From a virus: a stretch of 57,476 nucleotides of DNA. The translations under genes and the position numbers were made by a program. Shown here piece after piece: positions 27,932 to 36,106 of this stretch. The stretch spans positions 1-57,476 of IMG/VR virus record IMGVR_UViG_3300050821_002180. One strand, written 5' to 3'. The notes under the pieces are model-generated. The model saw only the letters and a program-made list of their open reading frames with translations, ran no database searches and was not told the DNA's origin. Within the stretch, counting starts at the first letter, position 1, and the number at the start of each line of letters is the position of its first letter.

Positions 27932-28723
27932 TTAGGCAGCAGCTCGAGAAAGCACAACCAACTCGCAAACGTTGTTGGCATCCATCGCGCCGTTTTTGAA
28001 AAACGCCTGGCAAACGGTGGGGTCCAACAAAATGTTGTTATTGCCATCGTTGTTGGATTCGATGTCGCCGAGGAGTCCGGCCGGGATGCCGCCGTTCACG
28101 ATGGCGCGCAAGTAAGCCGGCCCACCAGCGACGGGAGCGCCTACGGGAACCTTGATCGTAATGGCTCCGCGCGTCAGGATGCCGACGTACTGGCCTGGCA
28201 TGTAGTAACCCAAGGTCGGGCTTGGCACCGGAGCGCCTGGAGTCAAACCGTAGGTGAACATCGTCTTGACTTCGCGAGTCGCAAAGCCCGCAAGCGTTGC
28301 GAATTGCAAAACCGTGTTGGCGTTGTTGGCGCCGGTCGGAGTCTTCGACAGAGTGACTTGACCGTTGACGGGGTTGATCGAGACAACGTAGGTCCCCGCA
28401 GGAATCGCGGCATTGAAAACAAACATGCCAACCGCGATACCGGCAAGGTTGCCCGGCGTCACGATGGGGCTGGCATTGTTCAGTCCGGAGCCGCCGACCT
28501 GTAAACCTCCGCCAGTCGCCTGCCAATCCTGGTACTGCTTGCAGGTTCCGCCCACCGCATCCGGCAAGAGCATGACGGCATCGCCGAAGTTGATGTTGTT
28601 GGCGTTGTTGACGTTTGCTTGGCGAGCGAGAATGAACGGGTCGCCTCCACCGGAGCGCGATACTTCGCCGATAAACCCAAAAGGAGTTCCGACTACCGGA
28701 ATAACTTGTCCGAATGCGCCCAT
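27932..28723 (-). CDS. Capsid cement/decoration protein with inserted domain
   Basis: 263 residues with AAGGAG upstream. The start GQVIPVVGTPFGFIGEVSRSGGGDPFILARQ (parts) and later GYYMPGQYVGILTRGAITIKV resemble structural cement proteins. Residues about 85-135 hold an insert (TPGNLAGIAVGMFVFNAAIPAGTYV, GQVTLSKTPTGANN) of the same type as in the DUF4054-like adaptor. Location between protease and capsid genes supports a head role. Confidence 0.78.
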   Translation of the reverse strand: MGAFGQVIPVVGTPFGFIGEVSRSGGGDPFILARQANVNNANNINFGDAVMLLPDAVGGTCKQYQDWQATGGGLQVGGSGLNNASPIVTPGNLAGIAVGMFVFNAAIPAGTYVVSINPVNGQVTLSKTPTGANNANTVLQFATLAGFATREVKTMFTYGLTPGAPVPSPTLGYYMPGQYVGILTRGAITIKVPVGAPVAGGPAYLRAIVNGGIPAGLLGDIESNNDGNNNILLDPTVCQAFFKNGAMDANNVCELVVLSRAAA

Positions 28724-28783
28724 CGTTTTTCTCCTTCTCCGTTACAGCACCAGCCCAGTTAGGGCCGAAAAAATCAGAAATGT

Positions 28784-30394
28784 TTAGTTCGTGCCTGCGC
28801 CGTTGCGAAGGAACTTGGCAGACGGCCGGCCAGTTTTCTTCATTGCGTCGGCATAGATTTTGTCTGCGTCTGCGGCTCGCTTTTCCGCTTCTGACAGGCG
28901 AGGCTTGAACTCTTTGTCCGCGTCTGTACCTTCGTGGCGAGTCGTTGCAGATTTCAGAAAGTCGGCATAACTGCCATTGCCGGTATCCGTCTTCTTGACG
29001 ATCTTTTTCAGCGAACTCGTGAGTGTGTCGAACGCCGCTTTCAGCTTCTTGTCATTCGAGCGCGCAACGAAAGGCTTGAGGAACTTGAGAAGTTGCAGGT
29101 TGGAGTCCGCGACCAATGACTGGACATCAGCCGCTTTGAGCGCACCCTTGGGCCGTTCATTGGCCGCGAGCACGGGTTCGGAGCGGACGATCTCGGCGTC
29201 TTCGCCTTCTTTCTCCTCTTTCTCTTCTTTTTCTTCCTCGTCCGCAGCATCCTCTTCGGCTTGCTCGTGTTCCGTTTCCTTGTCTTTGCCCTTGTCCATG
29301 CAATCGTCGCAACGGCAGCCTTCGGGATGCTTGTCGTCGTGGGCCTCGCCCTCGACAAAGTCATTCACCTTTTTCTTGAACTCCTCCATCTCGGCGTCGA
29401 GCGCGGCCTCGGTAGATGCATCGAGGAGTTTGTCGAGTTTGTCGTGCATGGCCTTGCGCGCATCATTCGCCGCTTGCTTTTCTTTGTCGTCGACCCCGGC
29501 GCTGCGCGTTTCAGTCCCGCCGACTTCCTTGAAAATCTTGACGCCATCTTTGGTCGTGCCGACATATTCCATCTTCGGTGCTTTGTCGGCCTCTTTGCCA
29601 TCGGTCGCGATGCTGATGACGTTATCGCGCTTTTTCTCGCCATCCACCGCTTCGGCAGCCGCGAGCACGTTCGGATCGCGCAAGGCTTCTGCGATATCCT
29701 CCGAGGGTGCGTCTTTGGCAAACACACGGAATCCTTCGCCCAAGAGATGCTTGAAAATGTTTTTCACGCGAGTCTCCTTCTTGACCGGAGCAGGAATAGG
29801 TTCCGGTGCTGAATCGTTGATGCGGGCCTCTTCGCCAGCTCGTGCCTTTTGAACGAGCGCGACGTGATTCCCGAGAATGTCGCGCTGATCCCATCGATAA
29901 CCCTCGCGGGCGAGTCGATAGGTATAACCGCAAGAAAGTTCTCGCTGGCCGGTTTCGACGGCGCGAATAGCTTCCTCGTCCTTAACGATAATGTCCGCGA
30001 GGAGCGGTAAATTCCCATCACTGAGGGGCTCGTCTCCTTGACGAACATTCTGGACATGTCCGCGGCTGTGACGGTTATCGTTCTGCGGAGTAAGCAGCTC
30101 GTCCGGGTGAGTGAGGGTGAAAGTCTTGCCCTCAAAACTTGCGATAGTGGCGCGCGAGAAGACTTCCGAAGGGTCGCGCCAAATCTGGATTTCTTCATCG
30201 GGGTTGTAACGCTCACTGAGCAAACCCTGGGGATCGGCGATTTCAGAGACGCGATAAGTCTGGAAGCCAGTTCGCGCGATGACCGCGTTCCTGCAAATAA
30301 GATAACCGTCTTGGGTTCGCGCGATGTTGTCGCTGAGGTGTTCCCCATGGTAGGCAACGCGGCGGTCGAGGGCGACGGGCACATCACGCCTCAC
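28784..30394 (-). CDS. Capsid maturation protease fused to scaffold (DUF2213-like)
   Basis: 536 residues from GTG 30394. Residues 1-185 form the protease domain: TLTHPDEL with candidate His96, RELSCGYTY with candidate Ser154, and [17 protein letters not shown] closing the domain. The rest is strongly acidic and Lys/Glu/Asp-rich with predicted coiled coils (EEAWE-like runs around residues 375-400) and a C-terminal helical region, typical of a scaffold in cis. The enzyme would assemble inside procapsids and cut scaffold and capsid N-termini. It overlaps the preceding small gene by 11 bases. Confidence 0.83.
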   Translation of the reverse strand: MRRDVPVALDRRVAYHGEHLSDNIARTQDGYLICRNAVIARTGFQTYRVSEIADPQGLLSERYNPDEEIQIWRDPSEVFSRATIASFEGKTFTLTHPDELLTPQNDNRHSRGHVQNVRQGDEPLSDGNLPLLADIIVKDEEAIRAVETGQRELSCGYTYRLAREGYRWDQRDILGNHVALVQKARAGEEARINDSAPEPIPAPVKKETRVKNIFKHLLGEGFRVFAKDAPSEDIAEALRDPNVLAAAEAVDGEKKRDNVISIATDGKEADKAPKMEYVGTTKDGVKIFKEVGGTETRSAGVDDKEKQAANDARKAMHDKLDKLLDASTEAALDAEMEEFKKKVNDFVEGEAHDDKHPEGCRCDDCMDKGKDKETEHEQAEEDAADEEEKEEKEEKEGEDAEIVRSEPVLAANERPKGALKAADVQSLVADSNLQLLKFLKPFVARSNDKKLKAAFDTLTSSLKKIVKKTDTGNGSYADFLKSATTRHEGTDADKEFKPRLSEAEKRAADADKIYADAMKKTGRPSAKFLRNGAGTN

Positions 30395-30626
30395 CTATGG
30401 TGAGTTTCAATGCGTTCCGGGGAGCCACTTTTGCGCCATGAGGCAGCGGGTCTTTTATCTCGGTCATTTTGTTGACGGCTTGAGGCGCTAGACTTGAACC
30501 ATCGCCGGTCTTGCGCGCATTACTCAAGGCTGCGGCAACCGCTTGGTTTTCGGGATGGCCATGGCGACGCATCTCTTCGATATTCTTGCTGACCGTTTCC
30601 CGCGAAGATCCAGACTTGAGTGGCAT
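30384..30626 (-). CDS. Small conserved phage protein upstream of the protease
   Basis: 80 residues. The N-terminus [20 protein letters not shown] and [16 protein letters not shown] is a widespread phage family usually found near portal or capsid genes, of unknown function. It is the first leftward gene at the divergent boundary with the RHH gene. An inverted repeat CACTA-CTTA-TAGTG lies just upstream. Confidence 0.72.
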   Translation of the reverse strand: MPLKSGSSRETVSKNIEEMRRHGHPENQAVAAALSNARKTGDGSSLAPQAVNKMTEIKDPLPHGAKVAPRNALKLTIGEA

Positions 30627-30683
30627 GAACGAAAGAACGATACCACTACTTATAGTGCCGTTTGAAAAACGGGCGGATAAAAT

Positions 30684-30711
30684 TTGACAAATGTAATACT
30701 CTCGCTATACG
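30684..30711 (+). promoter_or_regulatory. Promoter for the RHH/glycosyltransferase cluster
   Basis: TTGACA (30684-30689), 16 bases, TATACG (30706-30711). The predicted start site lies within about five bases of ATG 30722, giving a nearly leaderless message. It also argues that the earlier in-frame ATG at 30662, upstream of this promoter, is not used. Confidence 0.6.
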
Positions 30712-30721
30712 CTACACGGCG

Positions 30722-30874
30722 ATGCTTCCAGAGCGAAAACTTGTAAGTTTCCGCATCAGTATTAGGGTTTTGAGGTTGCTGGATGCGCTATCCATGGAAT
30801 TAGGAATGAACAAAACAAGTGTCATTGCGCAAGCTATTCGAGTTCTTGCCAAACGAGAGAAAGTGAAGGCGTAA
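30722..30874 (+). CDS. Ribbon-helix-helix regulator
   Basis: 50 residues. RKLVSFRISIRVLRLLDALS and MNKTSVIAQAIRVLAKREK form the strand-helix-helix of Arc/CopG-type repressors. It is the first gene of the rightward accessory cluster, separated from the next by TAA-ATG, so it may autoregulate. The inverted repeat near 30640-30655 is a candidate site. Confidence 0.75.
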   Translation: MLPERKLVSFRISIRVLRLLDALSMELGMNKTSVIAQAIRVLAKREKVKA

Positions 30875-31297
30875 ATGAGCCAAGAAACCCAAAAGTTACG
30901 TGGGCGACCTGTGACATATAGTGAGGCGCGAGCTTCAGCACAACGCCTTATTAATTCTCACTTTGGCGGCAGCCCCGATCCTGCACGAACTTCTATCCCT
31001 GCACGATTCTCCGATGATGACCTAACAATCATTGACTTCATTGAAGAACAGGCGGCGGCGCGTGTCGCGGTTATTCACGTCGAACGAGCGGAGTTAGCTC
31101 CTGGTAAGAAAGAACTTCTAACATTCCTCGCTAGGCCGGAAGACTCCTGGGGGCCAGCGGAATATGGCTTGGTGATTTGCGATGTTGTGCGCCACATCGC
31201 CAATGCGTTCAAGGTGCCCGATAAAAATGTCTGGTACTGGATTGAAAAAGAACGCGCAAAGCATACGACTCCTATCATTCAAATTCACCAAGCATAA
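30875..31297 (+). CDS. Uncharacterised accessory protein
   Basis: 140 residues directly following the RHH gene. The N-terminus RGRPVTYSEARASAQRLINSHFG is basic; the rest is mixed helix/strand (DLTIIDFIEEQAAARVAVIHV, YGLVICDVVRHIANAF) without a motif I recognise. Co-transcription with the regulator is likely. Confidence 0.68.
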   Translation: MSQETQKLRGRPVTYSEARASAQRLINSHFGGSPDPARTSIPARFSDDDLTIIDFIEEQAAARVAVIHVERAELAPGKKELLTFLARPEDSWGPAEYGLVICDVVRHIANAFKVPDKNVWYWIEKERAKHTTPIIQIHQA

Positions 31298-31308
31298 AAA
31301 GGAGAATT

Positions 31309-32100
31309 GTGAAAAAAACTTTGTGGACGGTGAATGTTGACAACTACGCTCCGGAGATGACCGCTCTCACGCATCCCTTGCTCAAGCGCTACGCGGAAAA
31401 GTGCGATGCAGAATTCCGCGTCATCACCGAGCGCAAGTTTCCCAATTTCCCTCCTGTATATGAGAAGTTGCAAGTTTACGAGTTGGGGAAAGACAGCGAC
31501 TGGAACATAGTGATCGATTCAGACGCCATCGTTCACCCGGACATGTTCGACGTGACGAATCATTTGTCCGGAGATACGGTCTGTCACAACGCAAACGACA
31601 TGGCAGGGAACCGCTGGAAGTACGACCGTTTCTTTGCACGGGACGGCCGGCACATCGGCTCCTGCAATTGGTTTACTGTGGGTTCCAATTGGTGCATCGA
31701 ACTCTGGAAACCTCTCGACGATCTAACACTCGAAGAAGCCGTTGCGAATATCAGCCCGACTGTCCACGAGCGCGCGACGCATTTGCGTCAGTGTCAGAAT
31801 CCTCAATGCCGCTACGAGGTTCCGGTTAGCGAGACCTCCGATGTAGTCAGCGAATGCACACGCTGCGGCCAGAAGGCCAAGAGAATAAAAAAGGCAGTCA
31901 TCAAAGCCGAGCATTTAATTGATGACTACACACTCAGCCGGAATATCGCCAAGTACGGCTTGAAGTTCACGACCGTTCGCGCCATCCAAGAGAAACTCAA
32001 CGAGCGCGGATTCTACCTGTGGCACATCTACACGGACACGCTCGAAGAGAAGTTGCGGAAGACAAAAGAGGTTCTCGCTGGATGGGGAATTGAGACATAA
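31309..32100 (+). CDS. GT-A-like glycosyltransferase with inserted zinc ribbon
   Basis: 263 residues from GTG 31309 after AAGGAG. The sugar-nucleotide site is suggested by WNIVIDSDAIVHPDMF with a D-x-D at residues 70-72, and GRHIGSCNWFTVGSNWCIELW looks like the acceptor region. Residues 162-186 insert a four-Cys zinc ribbon (CQNPQC and CTRCG), unusual in this fold. A glycan or modified-base acceptor is possible; the neighbouring nucleotidyltransferase and methyltransferase hint at a sugar pathway, but the substrate cannot be read from sequence. Confidence 0.7.
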   Translation: MKKTLWTVNVDNYAPEMTALTHPLLKRYAEKCDAEFRVITERKFPNFPPVYEKLQVYELGKDSDWNIVIDSDAIVHPDMFDVTNHLSGDTVCHNANDMAGNRWKYDRFFARDGRHIGSCNWFTVGSNWCIELWKPLDDLTLEEAVANISPTVHERATHLRQCQNPQCRYEVPVSETSDVVSECTRCGQKAKRIKKAVIKAEHLIDDYTLSRNIAKYGLKFTTVRAIQEKLNERGFYLWHIYTDTLEEKLRKTKEVLAGWGIET

Positions 32101-32301
32101 ATGGACCCAGAACTCATCGGCCCTGATCCCGTGTGGAAGTGCATACGCGAGGGCAAGGGGCACATCTACTACGCCTTGGGCCTGGCATTTCTACTCACCG
32201 TCGCCGTGGCTGCCGGCGCACCGCTGTGGTTTTGCGTCATCACAACGGGATTGATCGGCGGAGTCTTTGCTGATTTGTGGGCTCACGAGGTACTTCATTG
32301 A
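32101..32301 (+). CDS. Small two-segment membrane protein
   Basis: 66 residues, TAA-ATG after the glycosyltransferase. Two hydrophobic helices (YYALGLAFLLTVAVAAGAPL, FCVITTGLIGGVFADLW) make it holin-like in size and topology, but there is no adjacent endolysin, so that label is not supported. Confidence 0.6.
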   Translation: MDPELIGPDPVWKCIREGKGHIYYALGLAFLLTVAVAAGAPLWFCVITTGLIGGVFADLWAHEVLH

Positions 32302-32504
32302 TAGAACGCTTAACAATGATTTTGGAAAGGATTCATCCAGGTGACGAACCTCGCTGTTTCAAGTTATGGGCATGCCGCGGTGAAGGACGCGGATGTACTC
32401 GCAACACGTTTCGCAGAAGCAAAGTCCATTGTGAAGATTGCGTTGAAACCAAAAACGAAGAAACGATAGCGGAACTTATAACTAGAATGAATAGAGCCAA
32501 TTGA
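32298..32504 (+). CDS. Small cysteine-rich protein
   Basis: 68 residues if it starts at TTG 32298, which overlaps the previous stop (TTGA) with GAGG upstream; ATG 32316 is the alternative. CFKLWACRGEGRGCTRN and CEDC suggest a zinc-binding ribbon. Confidence 0.5.
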   Translation: MIERLTMILERIHPGDEPRCFKLWACRGEGRGCTRNTFRRSKVHCEDCVETKNEETIAELITRMNRAN

Positions 32505-32505
32505 C

Positions 32506-32928
32506 ATGGAAACCGAACGCCACCGCGCAAATTACATCGGTGCCCCTGAGTTTTTCCATTTGAATTCTTTATGCCGAATCCTCAATGACGCTTTCGGCTA
32601 TCACAATTATCTAGTCGGCTCCTCGATCATCAAGCGGGATTTCCGCGACGTGGATATCCGCTGCATCTTGGAAGATGAGGAGTTTGACCGGATGTTTCCG
32701 GATTCCAAAGGGACCGCTGGCACAGGCAAAGGTGAATGCTCCTGGGTGCATGACGCCCGATGGTCTATCCTATGCGCATCTATTTCGGAATGGCTGTCAA
32801 CACGCTCCAACCTCAAAGTGGACTTCCAGATTCAGCGCCAGACGAACGCCAATGAGATGTATCCTCATGGACTAGGACACGAACGGCACGCATTGGGCCT
32901 ATTCATCCATGAGGCTGACCGAACTTGA
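32506..32928 (+). CDS. Minimal nucleotidyltransferase-fold protein
   Basis: 140 residues. The pol-beta-like signature is visible: YLVGSSIIKRDFRDVDIRCIL with GSS at 38-40 and D48/D50, and a third acidic residue D106 in LKVDFQIQ. The protein is little more than the catalytic core. Minimal NTases act as tRNA or small-molecule nucleotidyltransferases or as toxins (MNT type); no HEPN partner lies beside it. Function open. Confidence 0.7.
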   Translation: METERHRANYIGAPEFFHLNSLCRILNDAFGYHNYLVGSSIIKRDFRDVDIRCILEDEEFDRMFPDSKGTAGTGKGECSWVHDARWSILCASISEWLSTRSNLKVDFQIQRQTNANEMYPHGLGHERHALGLFIHEADRT

Positions 32929-33325
32929 GCCACGTTTCATCCGATACATTGACCGCGTTGAACCGCGTGAGTTTGCTGTCGGAGATCCGCTCACTTGGCG
33001 AGCTCGCGGCTGCCCCTCGGAGCGCCGTGTCGTCACCGTGCATTACACCCATCGCGTCGAAGCGCTCGCGGAAGCACAAGGGATTGAGTTCCTCTGCCCT
33101 GTGTGCTTTGCAAAGAATCGCGGCGCGGTTGGAACGCATTGGTGCGAAGTCTCCTTCGAAGGACGCGGCGTCAAACCCGCTCAGGGTAGTCACACGGACA
33201 AAGGTTTGCCGTCCAGATGGACAGTCTCAGGAACGAGCCTGGCAAACCTTACGTTGATGCCATCGATTAAGTTGGAAGGCGGATGCGCTTGGCATGGCTA
33301 CATCACGAATGGCGGAATAAGTTAG
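32909..33325 (+). CDS. DUF6527-like protein
   Basis: 138 residues. The pattern GIEFLCPVCFAKNRGAVGTH, VSFEGRGV, RWTVSGTSLANLTLMPSI and GCAWHGYITNG (in parts) matches the DUF6527 family seen in many phages. Conserved Cys/His positions suggest metal binding. It starts 20 bases inside the previous gene and its end meets the methyltransferase tail to tail. Confidence 0.75.
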   Translation: MRLTELEPRFIRYIDRVEPREFAVGDPLTWRARGCPSERRVVTVHYTHRVEALAEAQGIEFLCPVCFAKNRGAVGTHWCEVSFEGRGVKPAQGSHTDKGLPSRWTVSGTSLANLTLMPSIKLEGGCAWHGYITNGGIS

Positions 33326-33831
33326 GTCTGCTCCCACCAAATGCTTGTCTCTGGCACTAGCTTCGCGTGAGGAAAGAACGCTCTCACCGCGCGGTCTACG
33401 TCCCATCCTTCGGTGTAATCGTGGCCGCAGAATAAAGCGCCAGGAGCGCACCAAGCCAGCCAGTATTCGATGTCGTGGTACACGTTGTCATACCTGTGGT
33501 CGCCGTCGATGAAGACCATGTTGGGACGTTTGTAGAGCCATTGCCCGATATTCATGTGGTCTGCGTGGACTGGCACGACGCGGCCTTTCGAACTGGAAAG
33601 ATTCTCCTGGAATTTCCTGAATGTCTTTTCCTTCTCCCAGAGCATCTCCCAATTGTCTACCGCATAGACGGTGCCAGGGCAATGGTCTGCGAGCGCTCGA
33701 GTGGATCGGCCATAATAGCAACCTAACTCGACGATGACATCGTGTGTGACCGCTTGCTCTGATAGCCACTGAAGTTCGAGACTGGACATCCATCCTTCGA
33801 TTTCTAGAGCTGTTGAAATATTGACCGTCAT
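33322..33831 (-). CDS. Class I SAM-dependent methyltransferase
   Basis: 169 residues. VIVELGCYYGRSTRAL is the SAM-binding loop, VYAVDNWE carries the acidic residue after strand 2, and MVFIDGDHRYDNVYHDIEYW with GALFCGHDY is typical of the Methyltransf_24 type. These often methylate sugars or small molecules. It ends convergently with the DUF6527-like gene. Confidence 0.82.
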   Translation of the reverse strand: MTVNISTALEIEGWMSSLELQWLSEQAVTHDVIVELGCYYGRSTRALADHCPGTVYAVDNWEMLWEKEKTFRKFQENLSSSKGRVVPVHADHMNIGQWLYKRPNMVFIDGDHRYDNVYHDIEYWLAWCAPGALFCGHDYTEGWDVDRAVRAFFPHAKLVPETSIWWEQT

Positions 33832-33866
33832 TCCATCTGTCCTCCTTCATTCCTTTGACGTTTTGT

Positions 33867-34226
33867 TCATGTCCCGGCTTTTTGCATCCACACTCTTTCA
33901 CATTCTACATCCGCAAATATTACGTTATTCGCCTCCGCCCCCTTCCCTGCGCCTCCGACGAATGCGTGGCACCACTGACTGTTTATGAAATCACACAAGG
34001 AGTCTGCTAATTCTTTAGTGGGAATGTCCATGATTAACCAAAAATCCACAACATCTATGCGCCCGTCAGATTGTCTTAGTTGCTCTTTGATGCCGAATGT
34101 TTTCCCTAAAGCGCATTCGTGATCCACTCCAACCGTATATCTCTTTGCAAACGGAGCCTTGGTTAATTTCTTATAGACAGACGCTATGTTATCAGGGAAA
34201 TAACAACGCTCTCCATTTAGTTTCAT
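33867..34226 (-). CDS. Uncharacterised protein
   Basis: 119 residues from ATG 34226, with AAGGAG eight bases upstream; the longer start at 34241 is upstream of this signal. KRYTVGVDHECALGK, DVVDFWLIMDIPTKELAD and NNVIFADVECERVW are seen but no family is recognised. It faces away from the gene at 34374. Confidence 0.65.
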   Translation of the reverse strand: MKLNGERCYFPDNIASVYKKLTKAPFAKRYTVGVDHECALGKTFGIKEQLRQSDGRIDVVDFWLIMDIPTKELADSLCDFINSQWCHAFVGGAGKGAEANNVIFADVECERVWMQKAGT

Positions 34227-34308
34227 TTTTCTCCTTCTCATTTATAGGGACAAAGCGGCTCGTGCTTCTCGCTTGCCATGACGGGTAGGATAGCACATTT
34301 TAGACCTC

Positions 34309-34341
34309 TTGACGTAAACGCTTATTTATAGTAAACGTTTA
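34309..34341. promoter_or_regulatory. Operator-like repeats in the 34.2-34.4 kb divergent region
   Basis: TAAACG occurs at 34315-34320 and again as the perfect palindrome TAAACGTTTA at 34332-34341. TTGACG (34309-34314) could be a rightward -35 element; a -10 of good quality is not evident. A GCGGG-GAAT-CCCGC hairpin follows just before the Shine-Dalgarno of the next gene. Confidence 0.4.
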
Positions 34342-34373
34342 GCTCGCGGGGAATCCCGCAAAGGAGAAACTTG

Positions 34374-35057
34374 ATGAGCAGAGCAAACACAGCCGTCGCG
34401 ATGGTCCCCAAAGGAGAAACTGGCAAGGTTATTCCAATAGTGCGGCCAACCATCAGTCATCTGGTCGCAATGATCGAAGGCATCACGCCACTTCTACAGA
34501 ATCCGAAAACTGCGGATTATCTTCAGGCAATTGAGAATCCCGGAGATGCTGCACCGAGCAACAAAGTGAAAAATCCAGATAAGGAGTATAAGGATCGTTT
34601 GCGGGCCAGCAAGGGATTGTACCTGCACCCGGTCGAAGCATTCACTGGCCGCAAGGGAGTATTCCAATCAGCGGCTAAGGTGGCGCGTCTTCGCAAAATC
34701 AATTCGAAGATCGTAATGACTGGCATAAAGATTGAACATGATCTCTTGTCCGAATTCGCTGATGGCATTCGGCCCTACATCGTCATCAACAGCAAGAGCG
34801 GCCCTGTCAACGACAAACACATTGCCGAGATCGAGAAAATGGGACGCCACATCCCCATCCCGATTTATCGCCCTCGCTTTGATGACTGGTCTATGGAACT
34901 CCGTATTTCCTATTGGCCGAGCCTTGTCAGTCTTTCAAACTTGATGTCACTTCTCGCTACGGCGGGGGAAATTGGCATTGGGTCCTATCGACCTGAGAAT
35001 GGTGGAACCTTCGGGACGTTCAAGGTTTCATCGGCGCGGGAAGTTCCAAAGTTTTAG
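34374..35057 (+). CDS. Conserved phage protein, possible nucleic-acid-metabolism role
   Basis: 227 residues from ATG 34374 (AAGGAG upstream; an in-frame TTG precedes it). The layout SHLVAMIEGITPLLQN, EYKDRLRASKGLYLHP, ... RPRFDDWSMELRISYWP, GEIGIGSYRPENGGTFGTFKV (parts) belongs to a family repeatedly encoded near recombination or replication genes of phages, function unknown to me. It lies directly before the first pentanucleotide tract. Confidence 0.7.
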   Translation: MSRANTAVAMVPKGETGKVIPIVRPTISHLVAMIEGITPLLQNPKTADYLQAIENPGDAAPSNKVKNPDKEYKDRLRASKGLYLHPVEAFTGRKGVFQSAAKVARLRKINSKIVMTGIKIEHDLLSEFADGIRPYIVINSKSGPVNDKHIAEIEKMGRHIPIPIYRPRFDDWSMELRISYWPSLVSLSNLMSLLATAGEIGIGSYRPENGGTFGTFKVSSAREVPKF

Positions 35058-35061
35058 CAGA

Positions 35062-35304
35062 CTCGCAGCTAAGCGGAGCAAAGCCATGCGACGCTTGGCG
35101 TAGCCGAGCCTAGCAAAGCAAAGCCGAGCCTTTCAAACCCAAAGCGCAGCCAAGCTGAGCGCGGCGCGGCAGAGCGAAGCGCGGCGAGGCCAAGCGAGGC
35201 CTAGCACTTGCAAAGCACTTCAAACTCGAAGCCTAGCGAAGCGAAGCCGAGCTTAGCCGAGCAAGGTTTAGCGAAGCAAAGCCAAGCATGGCCTTTCAAA
35301 CTCG
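35062..35304 (+). repeat. Pentanucleotide NNRGC repeat tract 1
   Basis: About 240 bases of degenerate five-base units ending in GC (taaGC ggaGC aaaGC, cgaGC ctaGC aaaGC, gaaGC caaGC). The tract is broken by the element TTCAAAC followed by C or T, at 35132, 35219 and 35295, after which the GC phase restarts. It lies between the genes ending at 35057 and starting at 35329 and shows no coding frame. Confidence 0.85.
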
Positions 35305-35328
35305 CACCAATATTTTTAAGGAGGATTC

Positions 35329-35919
35329 ATGGACAAAAGTTCAAAGACTTACATCCCGGCCCCTGGTTTCCACTTGTCGAGAACTGAAGCCAATAAGATC
35401 GGCAAGGCAATTGACATCTTTCTGAAAAAAGCTGGACGCGAACCAACGGTTGAGGAATTCGCAAAAGTGACTCGCGCCAGTTCCAATCCAGCCCATGCGG
35501 TCGTGGCTAAGAAATACAGAGAGATGACTCGCACTGCATGGGCAAATGCCGCCGATTACTGCATTCGTGGTGTTGATGTAATATGGGTCTCCAGTGGCGG
35601 TGAAACATCGGCTCCTTCGAAGGCGTTCTACATTCTACAAATTCCAACAAGTGCGCCTGCTAGTTCCGAGGCAAGACTCATTTTGTCTCAGGGACAAGTA
35701 GCGCAATCTGCCGAAGCGCTGGCCAGCCAGGAATCGCTCATGCGCCAAACAATCCGCACGGCCTTTTGTGACTTCGCTGTCGTAGCCGGATTTGTGAAAG
35801 CGCGACAATCCGTGCTACTCCTTCTCAGCGAGTTGAAAGTACAATCTAGGGCGGAGGTGCATCATGGTCAGAAGGTGCGCACGTCGCAAGTGCGGCGTAA
35901 AATTCACACCGCGCATTAA
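35329..35919 (+). CDS. Uncharacterised protein between the repeat tracts
   Basis: 196 residues with AAGGAGG upstream. YIPAPGFHLSRTEANKIGKAIDIF and a PTVEEFAKVTRASSNPAH segment suggest a helical N-terminus; the middle is Ala/Ser-rich. No family recognised. Its 3' end overlaps the small zinc-finger gene, and both genes lie between the two pentanucleotide tracts. Confidence 0.65.
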   Translation: MDKSSKTYIPAPGFHLSRTEANKIGKAIDIFLKKAGREPTVEEFAKVTRASSNPAHAVVAKKYREMTRTAWANAADYCIRGVDVIWVSSGGETSAPSKAFYILQIPTSAPASSEARLILSQGQVAQSAEALASQESLMRQTIRTAFCDFAVVAGFVKARQSVLLLLSELKVQSRAEVHHGQKVRTSQVRRKIHTAH

Positions 35920-36004
35920 GTCACAACGTTTCCATTCTCCGAAATGCAAGAATGCGGAAGCGCAGGCAAGATTTAGGACACGAAGCGTAGCGAAGCCAAG
36001 CTGA
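35864..36004 (+). CDS. Small zinc-finger protein running into the repeat tract
   Basis: 46 residues from ATG 35864, with GGAGG seven bases upstream, overlapping the previous gene. CARRKCGVKF and RFHSPKCKN give a C-x4-C...H-x3-C site (Cys5, Cys10, His24, Cys28). The last seven codons (SVAKPS and stop) are already part of the NNRGC repeats, so the tract has invaded or shaped the gene end. Confidence 0.6.
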   Translation: MVRRCARRKCGVKFTPRIKSQRFHSPKCKNAEAQARFRTRSVAKPS

Positions 36005-36098
36005 GCGAAGCCGAGCGACGCCTAGCGGAGCGGAGCGAAGCAATTCAAACCCAAAGCGCAGCGCAGCCTAGCATCGCGCAGCCTAGCACAGCGAAGCG
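35979..36098 (+). repeat. Pentanucleotide NNRGC repeat tract 2
   Basis: About 120 bases of the same units (cgaaGC gtaGC gaaGC caaGC tgaGC) with one TTCAAACCCAAAGCGCAG element at 36044, identical over this stretch to the one in tract 1 at 35132. It ends nine bases before the stop of the convergent Mu F-like gene. Confidence 0.82.
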
Positions 36099-36106
36099 AA
36101 CTCAAA

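Noticed and set aside
26808-27935. 375-codon plus-strand frame
   Set aside because: Antisense to the major capsid gene. It is open because of codon bias in the capsid gene.
28977-29852. Ser/Phe-rich plus-strand frame opposite the scaffold
   Set aside because: Produced by the complement of Glu/Lys/Asp codons in the protease-scaffold gene.
32101-32301. Holin assignment for the two-helix protein
   Set aside because: Topology fits, but there is no endolysin or spanin beside it and its operon partners are accessory enzymes.
35062-36098. CRISPR array or minisatellite
   Set aside because: The units are five bases, degenerate and without spacers, so neither description fits.
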